Position numbers and translations under genes: made by a program. Positions 1 to 7,707 of a stretch of DNA of 28,282 bases are shown here, piece after piece. Source of the DNA: ZLKRG08 sp051006515 (GTDB lineage: Bacteria; Actinomycetota; Actinomycetes; Nanopelagicales; Nanopelagicaceae). The stretch spans positions 1 through 28,282 of the forward strand of contig JBPCTD010000081.1 in NCBI GenBank assembly GCA_051006515.1, written 5' to 3'. Every line of letters begins with the position of its first letter. The stretch's first letter is position 1. The notes under the pieces are model-generated. The model was given only the letters and a program-made list of their open reading frames with translations, was not told the origin of the DNA and made no database searches.

Positions 1-1701
1 GTCGATACCTGTGCGGCCGAGTTTGCTGCTTTTACGCCGTATCACTATTCATCATACGAGCAAGAGAGTGAAGTTGAACCACGCACTAAACCGGCGGTGA
101 TAATTCTAGGTTCAGGACCAAATCGCATTGGGCAAGGAATTGAGTTTGACTATAGCTGTGTTCATGCTGCTTTTACATTACGTGAAGCTGGTTATGAAAC
201 AATCATGGTTAATTGCAATCCAGAAACAGTCTCTACAGATTACGACACAAGTGATCGACTCTATTTCGAACCATTAACTCTGGAAGATGTGCTCGAAGTG
301 ATCGCGGCCGAAGAAAAAATCGGTCCTGTTCTGGGAGTTATTACGCAACTTGGTGGACAAACTCCACTCAGTCTTGCGCAAGGTTTGAAAGAAGCTGGAG
401 TAAATATTCTCGGTACTTCTCCTGATTCCATTAATTTGGCAGAAGAGCGCGGAGCTTTCGGTCGAATTTTGCAAGAGCAAGGATTGAAAGCGCCAGAATA
501 CGGTATGGCTTCTTCATTATTAGAGGCTGAAGATATTGCCTCCCGTATTGGTTATCCCGTTCTAGTACGTCCTTCTTATGTATTAGGTGGACGTGGCATG
601 GAAATTGTTTACGATGAAACAGCGCTTGCAGGTTTTATTTCACGTGCTACTGAGATCACGCCTGGCCATCCAGTCCTGGTCGATAGATTCTTAGACAATG
701 CAGTCGAAATAGATGTAGATGCACTTTTTGACGGCAAGGAACTTTTCTTAGGCGGCATAATGGAACACATAGAGGAAGCCGGAATTCACAGCGGCGATAG
801 CGCATGTGTTCTGCCTGCAATCACTATTTCAGATGTTCAAAAAGATGAAATTGTATTAGCCACCGAAAAGATTGCACGTGGAGTCGATGTTAGAGGATTG
901 ATCAATATTCAATTTGCAATTGCCAATAGTCAACTCTTCGTATTAGAAGCCAATCCTCGCGCTTCCAGAACAGTTCCTTTTGTGTCAAAAGCTTCAGGTA
1001 TAGCTTTAGCTAAAGCCGCAGCGAGAATTTCTGTTGGTGACACAATTGAGCAATTGAAATCAGAAGGTTTGTTGCCACAACAAACACCGACTCCTACTGC
1101 GATCTCCGTGAAAGAGGTGGTATTACCTTGGAATCGCTTCAGAAGAAGTGATGGTCGCGGAGTGGATTCAACCCTTGGTCCAGAGATGCGCTCTACTGGA
1201 GAAGTTATGGGTATCGCACCAACATTTGGCGAAAGTTATGCCAAAAGCCAAATTGCCGCATTTGGACCATTACCTAAAACGGGAACAGTCTTTATTTCGT
1301 TAAGTGATAAGGATAAAGCCAATGGAATTGAGCCTGCTAAAAAATTGATTGATTTAGGTTTCAAATTATTGACCACTGCGGGTACGGCTAAAACATTGTC
1401 CGAACACGGAATTCACTCTGCCGTAGTTAGAAAACATTCTGAAGGACCTGGAGCTTTAGGTGAAAGAACTATTGTCGAACAGATGGTAGCCGGCCAAGTT
1501 GATTTGGTAATCAATACTCCAGTGGGTAGAGGGTCAAGACAAGATGGTTGGGTAATTCGAACAACTGCAGTACAAAGGTCTATTCCGTGTATCACAACAA
1601 TCGCAGGGTTTAACGCTGCGGTATCTGGGATTCGTGCTTTAAAGGAATCTGAACTTTCAGTAAAACCGTTGCAAGAATGGTTGGTAGAAATTGCCAATTA
1701 A
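1..1701 (+). CDS. carB: Carbamoyl-phosphate synthase large subunit, 3' part
   Basis: Makes carbamoyl phosphate from glutamine-derived ammonia, bicarbonate and ATP for pyrimidines and arginine, with the CarA glutaminase subunit (not in the window). The frame is open from base 1, so the 5' half is missing: 566 codons are present of about 1,100 usual. The second synthetase half is seen: LGSGPNRIGQGIEFDY from about base 106, an ATP-grasp loop with RPSYVLGGRG near base 568, and the metal/ATP motif LEANPRASRTVPF near base 945. The last 140 or so residues (VFISLSDKD onward, about base 1290) are the MGS-like allosteric domain that in characterised CarB binds UMP or IMP. The stop overlaps the pyrK start by 11 bases, which suggests translational coupling. 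Identification is certain from the motifs; allosteric ligands are known only for the family. Confidence 0.97.
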   Translation, partial: VDTCAAEFAAFTPYHYSSYEQESEVEPRTKPAVIILGSGPNRIGQGIEFDYSCVHAAFTLREAGYETIMVNCNPETVSTDYDTSDRLYFEPLTLEDVLEVIAAEEKIGPVLGVITQLGGQTPLSLAQGLKEAGVNILGTSPDSINLAEERGAFGRILQEQGLKAPEYGMASSLLEAEDIASRIGYPVLVRPSYVLGGRGMEIVYDETALAGFISRATEITPGHPVLVDRFLDNAVEIDVDALFDGKELFLGGIMEHIEEAGIHSGDSACVLPAITISDVQKDEIVLATEKIARGVDVRGLINIQFAIANSQLFVLEANPRASRTVPFVSKASGIALAKAAARISVGDTIEQLKSEGLLPQQTPTPTAISVKEVVLPWNRFRRSDGRGVDSTLGPEMRSTGEVMGIAPTFGESYAKSQIAAFGPLPKTGTVFISLSDKDKANGIEPAKKLIDLGFKLLTTAGTAKTLSEHGIHSAVVRKHSEGPGALGERTIVEQMVAGQVDLVINTPVGRGSRQDGWVIRTTAVQRSIPCITTIAGFNAAVSGIRALKESELSVKPLQEWLVEIAN

Positions 1702-2512
1702 TCGCAACGCGGTTCAGCTTTTAGCGCCAATTGTTAGCAATAGACGTATTGGTATTTACCATCAAATAGTTCTGGAAGTTGGCGATTTGGTACGTCACAT
1801 CAAACCAGGCAATTTCATCGCAATTAGCGTTGGTGGCGAAAGTTCAAAGATGATTCTGCGCCGAGCCTTTGCGATTTCACGAGTCAATGATCGCGGAACA
1901 ATCGAACTGATCATTTCACCTATGGGTAGCGGATCTAAATGGCTCTGCAGCCTAGCTGAAGGTGCTCAATTAAATATAGTGACACCGCTAGGTACCGCTT
2001 TCGGTATGCCAACTGAACCCGTTACGGCGCTTTTAGTAGGTGGCGGTTATGGATCAGCACCTTTATTTGGTTTAGCAGATTCATTGAAAGAAAATGGCCA
2101 TCGCGTCATTATGGCTTTAGGCGCAAGTACTGCTGCCAAAATCTATGCACCCATTGAAGGTCGTCGTTCTGCTACATTGTTAAAGATATATACCGAAGAT
2201 GGAAGTGCCGGAGATTCAGGTCGTGTTACAGATAATCTCTCAGATTTAATTAGTGAACATGGCGTAATGGTTATTTATTCGTGCGGACCGATGCCTATGC
2301 TCCAAGCAGTATCAGAGATCGCCCAAAAGGCCGACATTGCACATCAATGTGCAGTTGAAGAGTCAATGGCTTGCGGTGTTGGAATTTGTATGACTTGTGT
2401 TATTCCATTTAAGAGTGACAGTGGCGAAATAAAGAATCTGCGAAGTTGTATAGACGGACCAGTAATGGACGGAGAAGCTGTTCAATGGCATCTAGTTGGT
2501 GAACAACTTTGA
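1691..2512 (+). CDS. pyrK: Dihydroorotate dehydrogenase electron-transfer subunit (FAD, 2Fe-2S)
   Basis: PyrK partners class 1B PyrD and passes electrons from dihydroorotate to NAD+ through FAD and a 2Fe-2S cluster. In the 273-residue product, the flavin motif RRAFAIS is at residues 57-63, the glycine-rich nucleotide-binding stretch VGGGYG at about 116-121, and CGPMPM at 198-203. The cluster ligands are Cys228, Cys233, Cys236 and Cys253. The likely start is TTG at 1691, inside the end of carB. No good Shine-Dalgarno is visible and no ATG lies nearby, so the exact start is uncertain. The stop overlaps pyrD by 4 bases. Order carB-pyrK-pyrD-pyrF matches the Bacillus pyr operon, whereas Mycobacterium and Streptomyces use a class 2 PyrD without PyrK. 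Confidence 0.93.
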   Translation: MPINRNAVQLLAPIVSNRRIGIYHQIVLEVGDLVRHIKPGNFIAISVGGESSKMILRRAFAISRVNDRGTIELIISPMGSGSKWLCSLAEGAQLNIVTPLGTAFGMPTEPVTALLVGGGYGSAPLFGLADSLKENGHRVIMALGASTAAKIYAPIEGRRSATLLKIYTEDGSAGDSGRVTDNLSDLISEHGVMVIYSCGPMPMLQAVSEIAQKADIAHQCAVEESMACGVGICMTCVIPFKSDSGEIKNLRSCIDGPVMDGEAVQWHLVGEQL

Positions 2513-3474
2513 GTCTAGATTTTGGTACCACTCTAGGTGGCGCTTGGTTTCCCACACCAATCTTTACTGCTAGCGGATGCGCTAGTTCTGGCAAGGAATT
2601 GGCACAATTCTTTCCGTTACGTGAAATCGGAGCGGTTGTTACCAAGTCAATAATGTTAAAACCACGTGCTGGTCGACCAACCCCAAGAATGGCGGAAACT
2701 CCAAGCGGTATGTTAAATAGTATCGGACTACAAGGGCCTGGTATTGATGTATTTTTAATTGAAGATATTCCTTGGTTAGCATCGCAAGGCGCCAGAATAA
2801 TCGTATCGATTGCTGGTGAAACCGCGGAAGAATATGGAGTGCTTGCCCGTAAATTGCGAGGCATATCTGGTATTTCAGCGCTAGAAGTAAATATTTCTTG
2901 TCCTAACGTTGAAAATCGTGGCCAGGTTTTTGCATGCGATAGCACGAGCGCTTCCAATGTAATCAAGAATGTTAGAAGCATTATTGGCGGAGAGTTACCT
3001 ATACTTGCAAAATTGACGCCTGATGTAACAAATATTGCAAATATTGCAACAGCAGTAGTTGATGCAGGTGCAGATGGAATAGCTATGATCAATACAGTTT
3101 TAGGAATGGTGATTAACACTGAAACATTGCGACCACATCTTGGGGGTAAAACAGGTGGATTATCTGGGCCTGCTATCAGACCCATCGCAGTTCGAGCGAT
3201 CTACCAAGTTCGTGAAGCCCTACCAAACGTTTCCATCTTAGGTATGGGTGGAGTAAGTAGTGGTAAAGATGCATTCGAATTGATTCTTGCTGGCGCATCT
3301 GGAGTTTCAATAGGTACTGCTTCTTTTGGTGATCCAAGCGCGCCATATCGAATACAGAAAGAATTACATGAAATTTTAGATAAGAAGGGATTCCAATCTG
3401 TAAAAGAAGCGGTCGGTTATGCCCATAGAAATATAGGAACCGATGGGAAGGGGATGAAGGAAAACCATGAGTAG
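2509..3474 (+). CDS. pyrD: Dihydroorotate dehydrogenase, class 1B catalytic subunit
   Basis: Oxidises dihydroorotate to orotate in the cytosol; FMN enzyme working with PyrK. The product has 321 residues, usual for class 1. NISCPN at residues 128-133 places the catalytic base at Cys131. Class 2 membrane enzymes have serine there, so the cysteine and the adjacent pyrK support class 1B. MGGVSSG near residues 246-252 and SIGTASF near 267-273 fit the FMN phosphate site. The start is TTG at 2509, overlapping the pyrK stop (TTGA), a typical coupled arrangement. The 3' end overlaps pyrF by 8 bases. The class call is secure from the cysteine and neighbour; electron transfer to NAD+ is inferred from the family. 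Confidence 0.95.
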   Translation: MSLDFGTTLGGAWFPTPIFTASGCASSGKELAQFFPLREIGAVVTKSIMLKPRAGRPTPRMAETPSGMLNSIGLQGPGIDVFLIEDIPWLASQGARIIVSIAGETAEEYGVLARKLRGISGISALEVNISCPNVENRGQVFACDSTSASNVIKNVRSIIGGELPILAKLTPDVTNIANIATAVVDAGADGIAMINTVLGMVINTETLRPHLGGKTGGLSGPAIRPIAVRAIYQVREALPNVSILGMGGVSSGKDAFELILAGASGVSIGTASFGDPSAPYRIQKELHEILDKKGFQSVKEAVGYAHRNIGTDGKGMKENHE

Positions 3475-4156
3475 CTCGCCTCTGATTTTGGCCGTCGATA
3501 CCGACGATTTGGATATCGCAAAGCGATGGGTTGCAACAACTTCTGAATATATTGGAGTATTTAAGTTAGGTTTAGAATTCTTTTTGAAGTTCGGTATATC
3601 TGGAGTTCAAGCCATAAAGTCAGAAACAGATAAAGATCTTTTTCTTGATTTGAAATTGCACGATATCCCTAATACCGTTGCAAAATCAGCAGCCCAGTTA
3701 CGAGAGATAGACCCACTTTTTCTAACAGTTCACGCTTCAGGCGGTAAGGAGATGATTGGAGCAGCAAGTAAAGCTCTGCCCAATACTAAAATAACCGCAG
3801 TGACAATTCTTACCTCACTTGATAGCTTTGATCTAAATGAAATTGGATTTATAGGCACCAGTCAGCAACGCGCAGCAGAGATGGCTAAATTTGCATCTGC
3901 CGCAGGGGCTAGAGCCATTGTTTGTTCGCCACAGGAGATAGCTTCGGTGAGACAAGTTATTCCCACAGATGTTCAAATTATTACTCCTGGTGTCAGGCCG
4001 CTCTCATCAACTAGCAGCGACGATCAAAAGAGAACGATGGATCCAAAGAGTGCAATCGTTGCAGGCGCAAATTATTTGGTTATAGGTCGCCCCATCACCC
4101 AGGCTGAACATATGTTACGTGCGGCAAAAGAGATATTTACTGAGGTTATGAATTAA
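3467..4156 (+). CDS. pyrF: Orotidine-5'-phosphate decarboxylase, type 1
   Basis: Decarboxylates OMP to UMP, the last step of UMP synthesis. The product has 229 residues. The active site LDLKLHDIPNT (residues 60-70) gives the catalytic Asp61/Lys63/Asp66 set; LAVDTDDLDIA at the N-terminus and TPGVRP near residues 173-178 are also family motifs. This is the short E. coli/Bacillus-type enzyme. Typical high-GC actinobacteria carry the longer type 2 form with a DAKRGDIG active site, so this is another pyr gene resembling the Firmicutes version. The ATG at 3467 lies inside the pyrD end and is preceded by AAGGA at 3457-3461, a good ribosome-binding site. The next gene starts directly after the stop codon. 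Confidence 0.96.
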   Translation: MSSSPLILAVDTDDLDIAKRWVATTSEYIGVFKLGLEFFLKFGISGVQAIKSETDKDLFLDLKLHDIPNTVAKSAAQLREIDPLFLTVHASGGKEMIGAASKALPNTKITAVTILTSLDSFDLNEIGFIGTSQQRAAEMAKFASAAGARAIVCSPQEIASVRQVIPTDVQIITPGVRPLSSTSSDDQKRTMDPKSAIVAGANYLVIGRPITQAEHMLRAAKEIFTEVMN

Positions 4157-5041
4157 GTGGGTCAACCACCCAAATTAAGCGCAGCGGAACGAGCTGCAGC
4201 GTTGGATGCTGCCAAACAAGCTAGACGTTCCAGAGCAGCAGTTAAGGAACAAATCCGTACCGGTCAATTAAAAGTGCTTCAAGTTATCGAGTTGGCATCT
4301 ACCAACACCGCTATCGGAAGAATGAAGATTTCTGAATTGCTCGAAGCGGTTCCAGGTATGGGTAAAGTAAGAGTTAATGCAATCCTAGATAGGCTAGACA
4401 TTTCTCCATCCCGTAGAATTCAAGGCCTAGGAGTTCTTCAACTTCAACGTTTAAAGAGAGAGTTCAAAAGTTTGAGTACCGCCATTCGTCCAGGCAAACT
4501 TCTGGTCCTATCTGGTCCTGGAGGAGTTGGAAAGAGCACAATTACAAAGGCAATTTCTGATCATCCAGAGTTCTGGGTTTCAATTTCGGCAACAACCAGA
4601 TCTCCGCGGATTGGAGAGTTGGATGGAGTTGATTACTTCTATATCTCTACCGCTGAATTTGAAAGACGAATCGCTGCAAATGAATTTCTCGAATGGGCTG
4701 AATTTGCTGGGGCTAAATATGGAACGCCTGCTGAAGCAGTAAGTGAAAAATTGAGAGATGGTTTAAATGTCATTTTAGAGATTGAGATAGCGGGCGCTAG
4801 GCAAGTTAGAAAAGCTGCCCCTGATGCGAAGTTGATTTTCATAGCGCCCCCATCATGGGAAGAGCTCAAGAATCGACTTGAAGGACGCGGTACAGATTCT
4901 GACGAACGTAGAGCAGAGCGATTAGCGCTAGCTCAAGAAGAGATGGCTGCTCAATCTGAGTTTGATTATGTGCTGGTAAATGACCGATTGGATAGAGTCA
5001 TGGCGGAACTGGTATCTTTGGCCGCTGATAACAGCCGCTGA
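4157..5041 (+). CDS. gmk: Fused mIHF-type DNA-binding domain and guanylate kinase
   Basis: One uninterrupted frame of 294 residues encodes two proteins that are separate neighbours in other actinobacteria. Residues 1-103 match mIHF, an actinobacterial nucleoid protein: an alanine/arginine-rich first helix, KISELLEAVPGMGKVRVN (58-75), then ISPSRRIQGLG (82-92). Residues 109-294 are guanylate kinase (GMP + ATP to GDP + ADP): Walker A GPGGVGKST at 120-128, GMP-binding SATTRSPR at 144-151, FLEWAEFAGAKYGTP at 177-191, lid RGTDSDE at 244-250. GTG at 4157 follows the pyrF stop with no gap. An in-frame TTG at 4472 (codon 106), nine bases after purine-rich AAAGAGAGAG, could initiate a kinase-only product of normal length. 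The gene may thus yield a fusion, a free kinase, or both; the domain calls are firm. Confidence 0.92.
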   Translation: MGQPPKLSAAERAAALDAAKQARRSRAAVKEQIRTGQLKVLQVIELASTNTAIGRMKISELLEAVPGMGKVRVNAILDRLDISPSRRIQGLGVLQLQRLKREFKSLSTAIRPGKLLVLSGPGGVGKSTITKAISDHPEFWVSISATTRSPRIGELDGVDYFYISTAEFERRIAANEFLEWAEFAGAKYGTPAEAVSEKLRDGLNVILEIEIAGARQVRKAAPDAKLIFIAPPSWEELKNRLEGRGTDSDERRAERLALAQEEMAAQSEFDYVLVNDRLDRVMAELVSLAADNSR

Positions 5042-5058
5042 AAGAAAAGAGGCGCTTA

Positions 5059-5307
5059 ATGGACGGTATTACCAATCCACCTATAGATGAACTACTGGAT
5101 AAGAGAGGTTCAAAATATAGCTTTGTTCTCTATGCTGCTAAGCGTGCCCGCCAAATTAACGCTTATTACTCTCAGCTTTCAGAAGGTCTTCTAGAGTACG
5201 TAGGACCGCTAGTTGAAACTCATGTCCACGAAAAACCACTTTCTATAGCGCTTCGTGAAATTAACGATGGACTTTTAACCATCGAAAGCCTTGAAGCAAA
5301 TAATTAA
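5059..5307 (+). CDS. rpoZ: RNA polymerase omega subunit
   Basis: Small RNA polymerase subunit that binds the beta' C-terminus and aids assembly. The product has 82 residues. PPIDELLDKRGSKYSFV at the N-terminus and YAAKRARQINAYY (about residues 25-37) are the omega signature. The conserved tail KPLSIALREINDG follows at about 59-71. ATG at 5059 has AAGAGG at 5047-5052 as a plausible ribosome-binding site. It sits 17 bases after the mIHF-Gmk gene, the same order (mihF, gmk, rpoZ, coaBC, metK) as in mycobacteria and streptomycetes, which supports both this call and the reading of the preceding fusion. Confidence 0.95.
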   Translation: MDGITNPPIDELLDKRGSKYSFVLYAAKRARQINAYYSQLSEGLLEYVGPLVETHVHEKPLSIALREINDGLLTIESLEANN

Positions 5308-5333
5308 TTTTTAAGAAAGTAGAAAATTAGAAG

Positions 5334-6515
5334 ATGTCCGAGATTCTCCTCGGAGTAGGCGGCGGTATCGCAGCCTATAAATCTTGCGAAATCCTCCGAC
5401 GCCTTCAAGATGACGGTCATAACGTTACTGTTGTACCAACGCCAGCGTCACTAAATTTCGTCGGCCGCGCAACATGGGAAGCTCTCTCTGGAAAGCCGGT
5501 GCATACGGAAGTCTGGGAAAAAATCGAAAAGGTAAATCACGTCGCCTTAGGTGAAAAGGCCGAATATATTTTGATTGCTCCTGCAACGGCAGATCTTCTA
5601 GCTAGATTGGCACATGGCAGGGCAGATGATCTTTTAACAAATTCGGTTCTTGCAAGTAGTGCAATCAAAATGTTGGTACCTGCAATGCATCCCAAGATGT
5701 GGTTAAACCCAGCTACGCAGAAGAATGTCGAAGCTCTAAAAAGACTTGGATTCATCATCATGGATCCAGCGGTCGGACGGTTAACTGGCAAAGATTCCGG
5801 AATAGGTCGAATGCCTGAGCCAGAAGAAATTATTTCGAAATTTACCAATGAAGTTATTGTTAGTAAACATTTATTGGGCAAGAAAATACTTATCACTACC
5901 GGAGGAACTCGAGAAGCGTTAGATGATGTCCGTTTTATAGGTAATCGTTCTAGTGGTAAGCAAGGGTTAGCGATTGCCAGAGTTGCTGCAGCAATGGGAG
6001 CTTCAGTTACAGTTATAGCTGCAAATGTTGATACTAAAAACATTATTGGCTGCGAAGTTATTCCGGTTTCGAATACCCAAGATCTTCAACAAGCGCTCAA
6101 TGTGCATTTTCCAGAGTGCGATGTGTTGATAATGGCAGCAGCCGTTAGCGACGCTAGACCAGAAAGCGCATCAGGAAAGATCAAGAAATCAGATTTAACC
6201 AGTATCAAATTGATTGAGAACCCGGATCTTTTAGCGAACCTTTCCAACCTTAGAAAGAACCAATTGATGGTGGGGTTTGCCGCAGAAGAACGTCAGAATC
6301 TGCTATCTGAAGGAACAAGAAAATTGGAAGCAAAGAAACTAGATTTGATGTACTCAAATGATATTAGCAATGGTGAAATTTTCGGTTCAGATCTAACCTC
6401 TGGATATCTCATTACCCGAGATGAAGCCATCGAAATCTCGGAAACTTCCAAGGAGAACCTAGCAAGTTTGCTCATGAAAAAAGTAGTGGAAAGGTTAGAA
6501 TCTGCCAATGTCTAA
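5334..6515 (+). CDS. coaBC: Bifunctional phosphopantothenoylcysteine decarboxylase / synthetase
   Basis: Catalyses two consecutive CoA steps: CoaB joins cysteine to 4'-phosphopantothenate, and CoaC decarboxylates the product to 4'-phosphopantetheine. Of 393 residues, about 1-175 are the FMN-dependent CoaC domain: GGGIAAYKS at 9-17, His69 in NHVALGEKAE as the probable catalytic histidine, PAMHPKMWLNPATQ at 116-129. The loop GRLTGKDSGIGRMPEPEE (148-165) lacks the cysteine of the E. coli enzyme, which as I recall is usual for actinobacterial CoaBC. CoaB starts near 183 with ITTGGTREALDDVRFIGN and includes the KIKK segment near residues 283-286. ATG at 5334 follows rpoZ by 26 bases. The end overlaps metK by 8 bases. 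Confidence 0.96.
   Translation: MSEILLGVGGGIAAYKSCEILRRLQDDGHNVTVVPTPASLNFVGRATWEALSGKPVHTEVWEKIEKVNHVALGEKAEYILIAPATADLLARLAHGRADDLLTNSVLASSAIKMLVPAMHPKMWLNPATQKNVEALKRLGFIIMDPAVGRLTGKDSGIGRMPEPEEIISKFTNEVIVSKHLLGKKILITTGGTREALDDVRFIGNRSSGKQGLAIARVAAAMGASVTVIAANVDTKNIIGCEVIPVSNTQDLQQALNVHFPECDVLIMAAAVSDARPESASGKIKKSDLTSIKLIENPDLLANLSNLRKNQLMVGFAAEERQNLLSEGTRKLEAKKLDLMYSNDISNGEIFGSDLTSGYLITRDEAIEISETSKENLASLLMKKVVERLESANV
6496..6501 (+). promoter_or_regulatory. Putative -10 element of a leaderless metK promoter
   Basis: TAGAAT lies inside the end of coaBC, with exactly 6 bases between it and the metK ATG at 6508. In leaderless actinobacterial promoters the TANNNT -10 box sits about here, so transcription would begin at or next to the A of the start codon. 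The same hexamer and spacing recur before def and mshC. No clear -35 is visible. Position inferred, start site not measured. Confidence 0.5.
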
Positions 6516-7698
6516 ACGCCTATTTACCAGCGAATCCGTAACCGAAGGTCATCCAGATAAAATTGCAGATCAGATATCTGATGCAATTTTAGACTCTCTT
6601 CTTTCACAGGACCCTAAGAGCCGTGTTGCGGTTGAAACTTTAATAACAACCGGACAAGTGCATGTTGCAGGAGAAGTAACAACAAATGGCTATGCGGACG
6701 TGAATACCATCGTTCGCGATACCGTACTTGGAATTGGTTACGATTCTTCAGATAAGGGTTTCGATGGAAATTCTTGTGGTGTTTCTATATCTATCGGTCA
6801 ACAATCTCCGGATATTGCTCAGGGCGTTGATGATGCTTACGAAGAGCGAGTTCAATCTTCAAACGACCCTTTAGATCTACAAGGTGCAGGTGATCAGGGC
6901 TTGATGTTTGGTTACGCTTGCGATGACACCAAGGAATTAATGCCGTTACCAATTTGGTTAGCTCATGAATTGGCTTTACAGCTATCAAAGGTGCGTAAAT
7001 CTGGCGCACTTGGTTATTTAAGACCTGACGGTAAGACGCAGGTGACCATTCAATACGATGGTGATAAAGCTGTAGCTTTAGATACCGTAGTAATTTCTAG
7101 CCAACATCACGCCGATATTGATGTTGTTAAAAAAATGACTCCAGAAATAATTGAACAGGTAATCAAACCAGTTTTATCTAAAATCGATCTTCCTAAAGAT
7201 AATTTGAGAACACTTATTAATCCCACAGGTCGATTCGTAGTTGGTGGGCCTATGGGAGATGCTGGTCTAACTGGTCGTAAGATTATTGTTGACACATATG
7301 GTGGAATGGCCAGACATGGTGGTGGTGCATTTAGCGGCAAAGATCCATCAAAAGTTGATAGGTCGGCTGCGTATGCAATGCGTTGGCTTGCCAAGAACGT
7401 TGTCGCTGCGAAATTAGCAAGGAGATGTGAAGTCCAAGTTGCATATGCAATTGGAAAGGCTCAACCTGTTGGGCTATTTGTAGAGACCTTTGGTACTGAA
7501 TCCGTACCGGTTTCTAAAATCCAAGATGCACTTTTGGAAGTTTTTGATTTAAGACCTGCAGCAATCATTCGAGATCTTGATCTGCTGAAGCCTATCTATT
7601 CAAAGACCAGCGCCTATGGACATTTTGGTCGCGAATTGCCTGAATTTACTTGGGAGAAGACCAATCGAGCGGATGCGCTGGCAAACGCAATCAAGTAG
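6508..7698 (+). CDS. metK: S-adenosylmethionine synthetase
   Basis: Makes S-adenosylmethionine from ATP and methionine; cytosolic, usually tetrameric. The 396-residue length is normal. Signatures: FTSESVTEGHPDKIADQISD at residues 6-25, GAGDQGLMFGY at 126-136, GGGAFSGKDPSKVDRSAAY at 271-289. The start overlaps coaBC by 8 bases. A TAGAAT box 6 bases upstream suggests an internal leaderless promoter in addition to operon read-through. Downstream priA begins 9 bases after the stop. Nothing is missing from the active-site motifs, and the call is certain. Confidence 0.98.
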   Translation: MSKRLFTSESVTEGHPDKIADQISDAILDSLLSQDPKSRVAVETLITTGQVHVAGEVTTNGYADVNTIVRDTVLGIGYDSSDKGFDGNSCGVSISIGQQSPDIAQGVDDAYEERVQSSNDPLDLQGAGDQGLMFGYACDDTKELMPLPIWLAHELALQLSKVRKSGALGYLRPDGKTQVTIQYDGDKAVALDTVVISSQHHADIDVVKKMTPEIIEQVIKPVLSKIDLPKDNLRTLINPTGRFVVGGPMGDAGLTGRKIIVDTYGGMARHGGGAFSGKDPSKVDRSAAYAMRWLAKNVVAAKLARRCEVQVAYAIGKAQPVGLFVETFGTESVPVSKIQDALLEVFDLRPAAIIRDLDLLKPIYSKTSAYGHFGRELPEFTWEKTNRADALANAIK

Positions 7699-7701
7699 TT
7701 T
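7696..7701 (+). promoter_or_regulatory. Putative -10 element of a leaderless priA promoter
   Basis: TAGTTT overlaps the metK stop codon and ends 6 bases before the priA ATG at 7708, the spacing seen before metK, def, rpe, hisE and others here. No Shine-Dalgarno lies in the 9-base gap between the genes, which makes leaderless initiation more plausible. Weak as a single site; the recurrence is the main argument. Confidence 0.35.
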
Positions 7702-7707
7702 CATCTC

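Noticed and set aside
5778..5831. Missing cysteine in the CoaC loop as a sign of a broken enzyme
   Set aside because: GRLTGKDSGIGRMPEP is, as I recall, the usual form in actinobacterial CoaBC, and the catalytic histidine and CoaB motifs are intact.
5537..6043. Long open frame on the minus strand within coaBC
   Set aside because: It has no recognisable motif and lies fully antisense to a well-supported gene; the other antisense frames in the window (for example 2409-3185, 7827-8129, 16559-16930) were rejected for the same reason.
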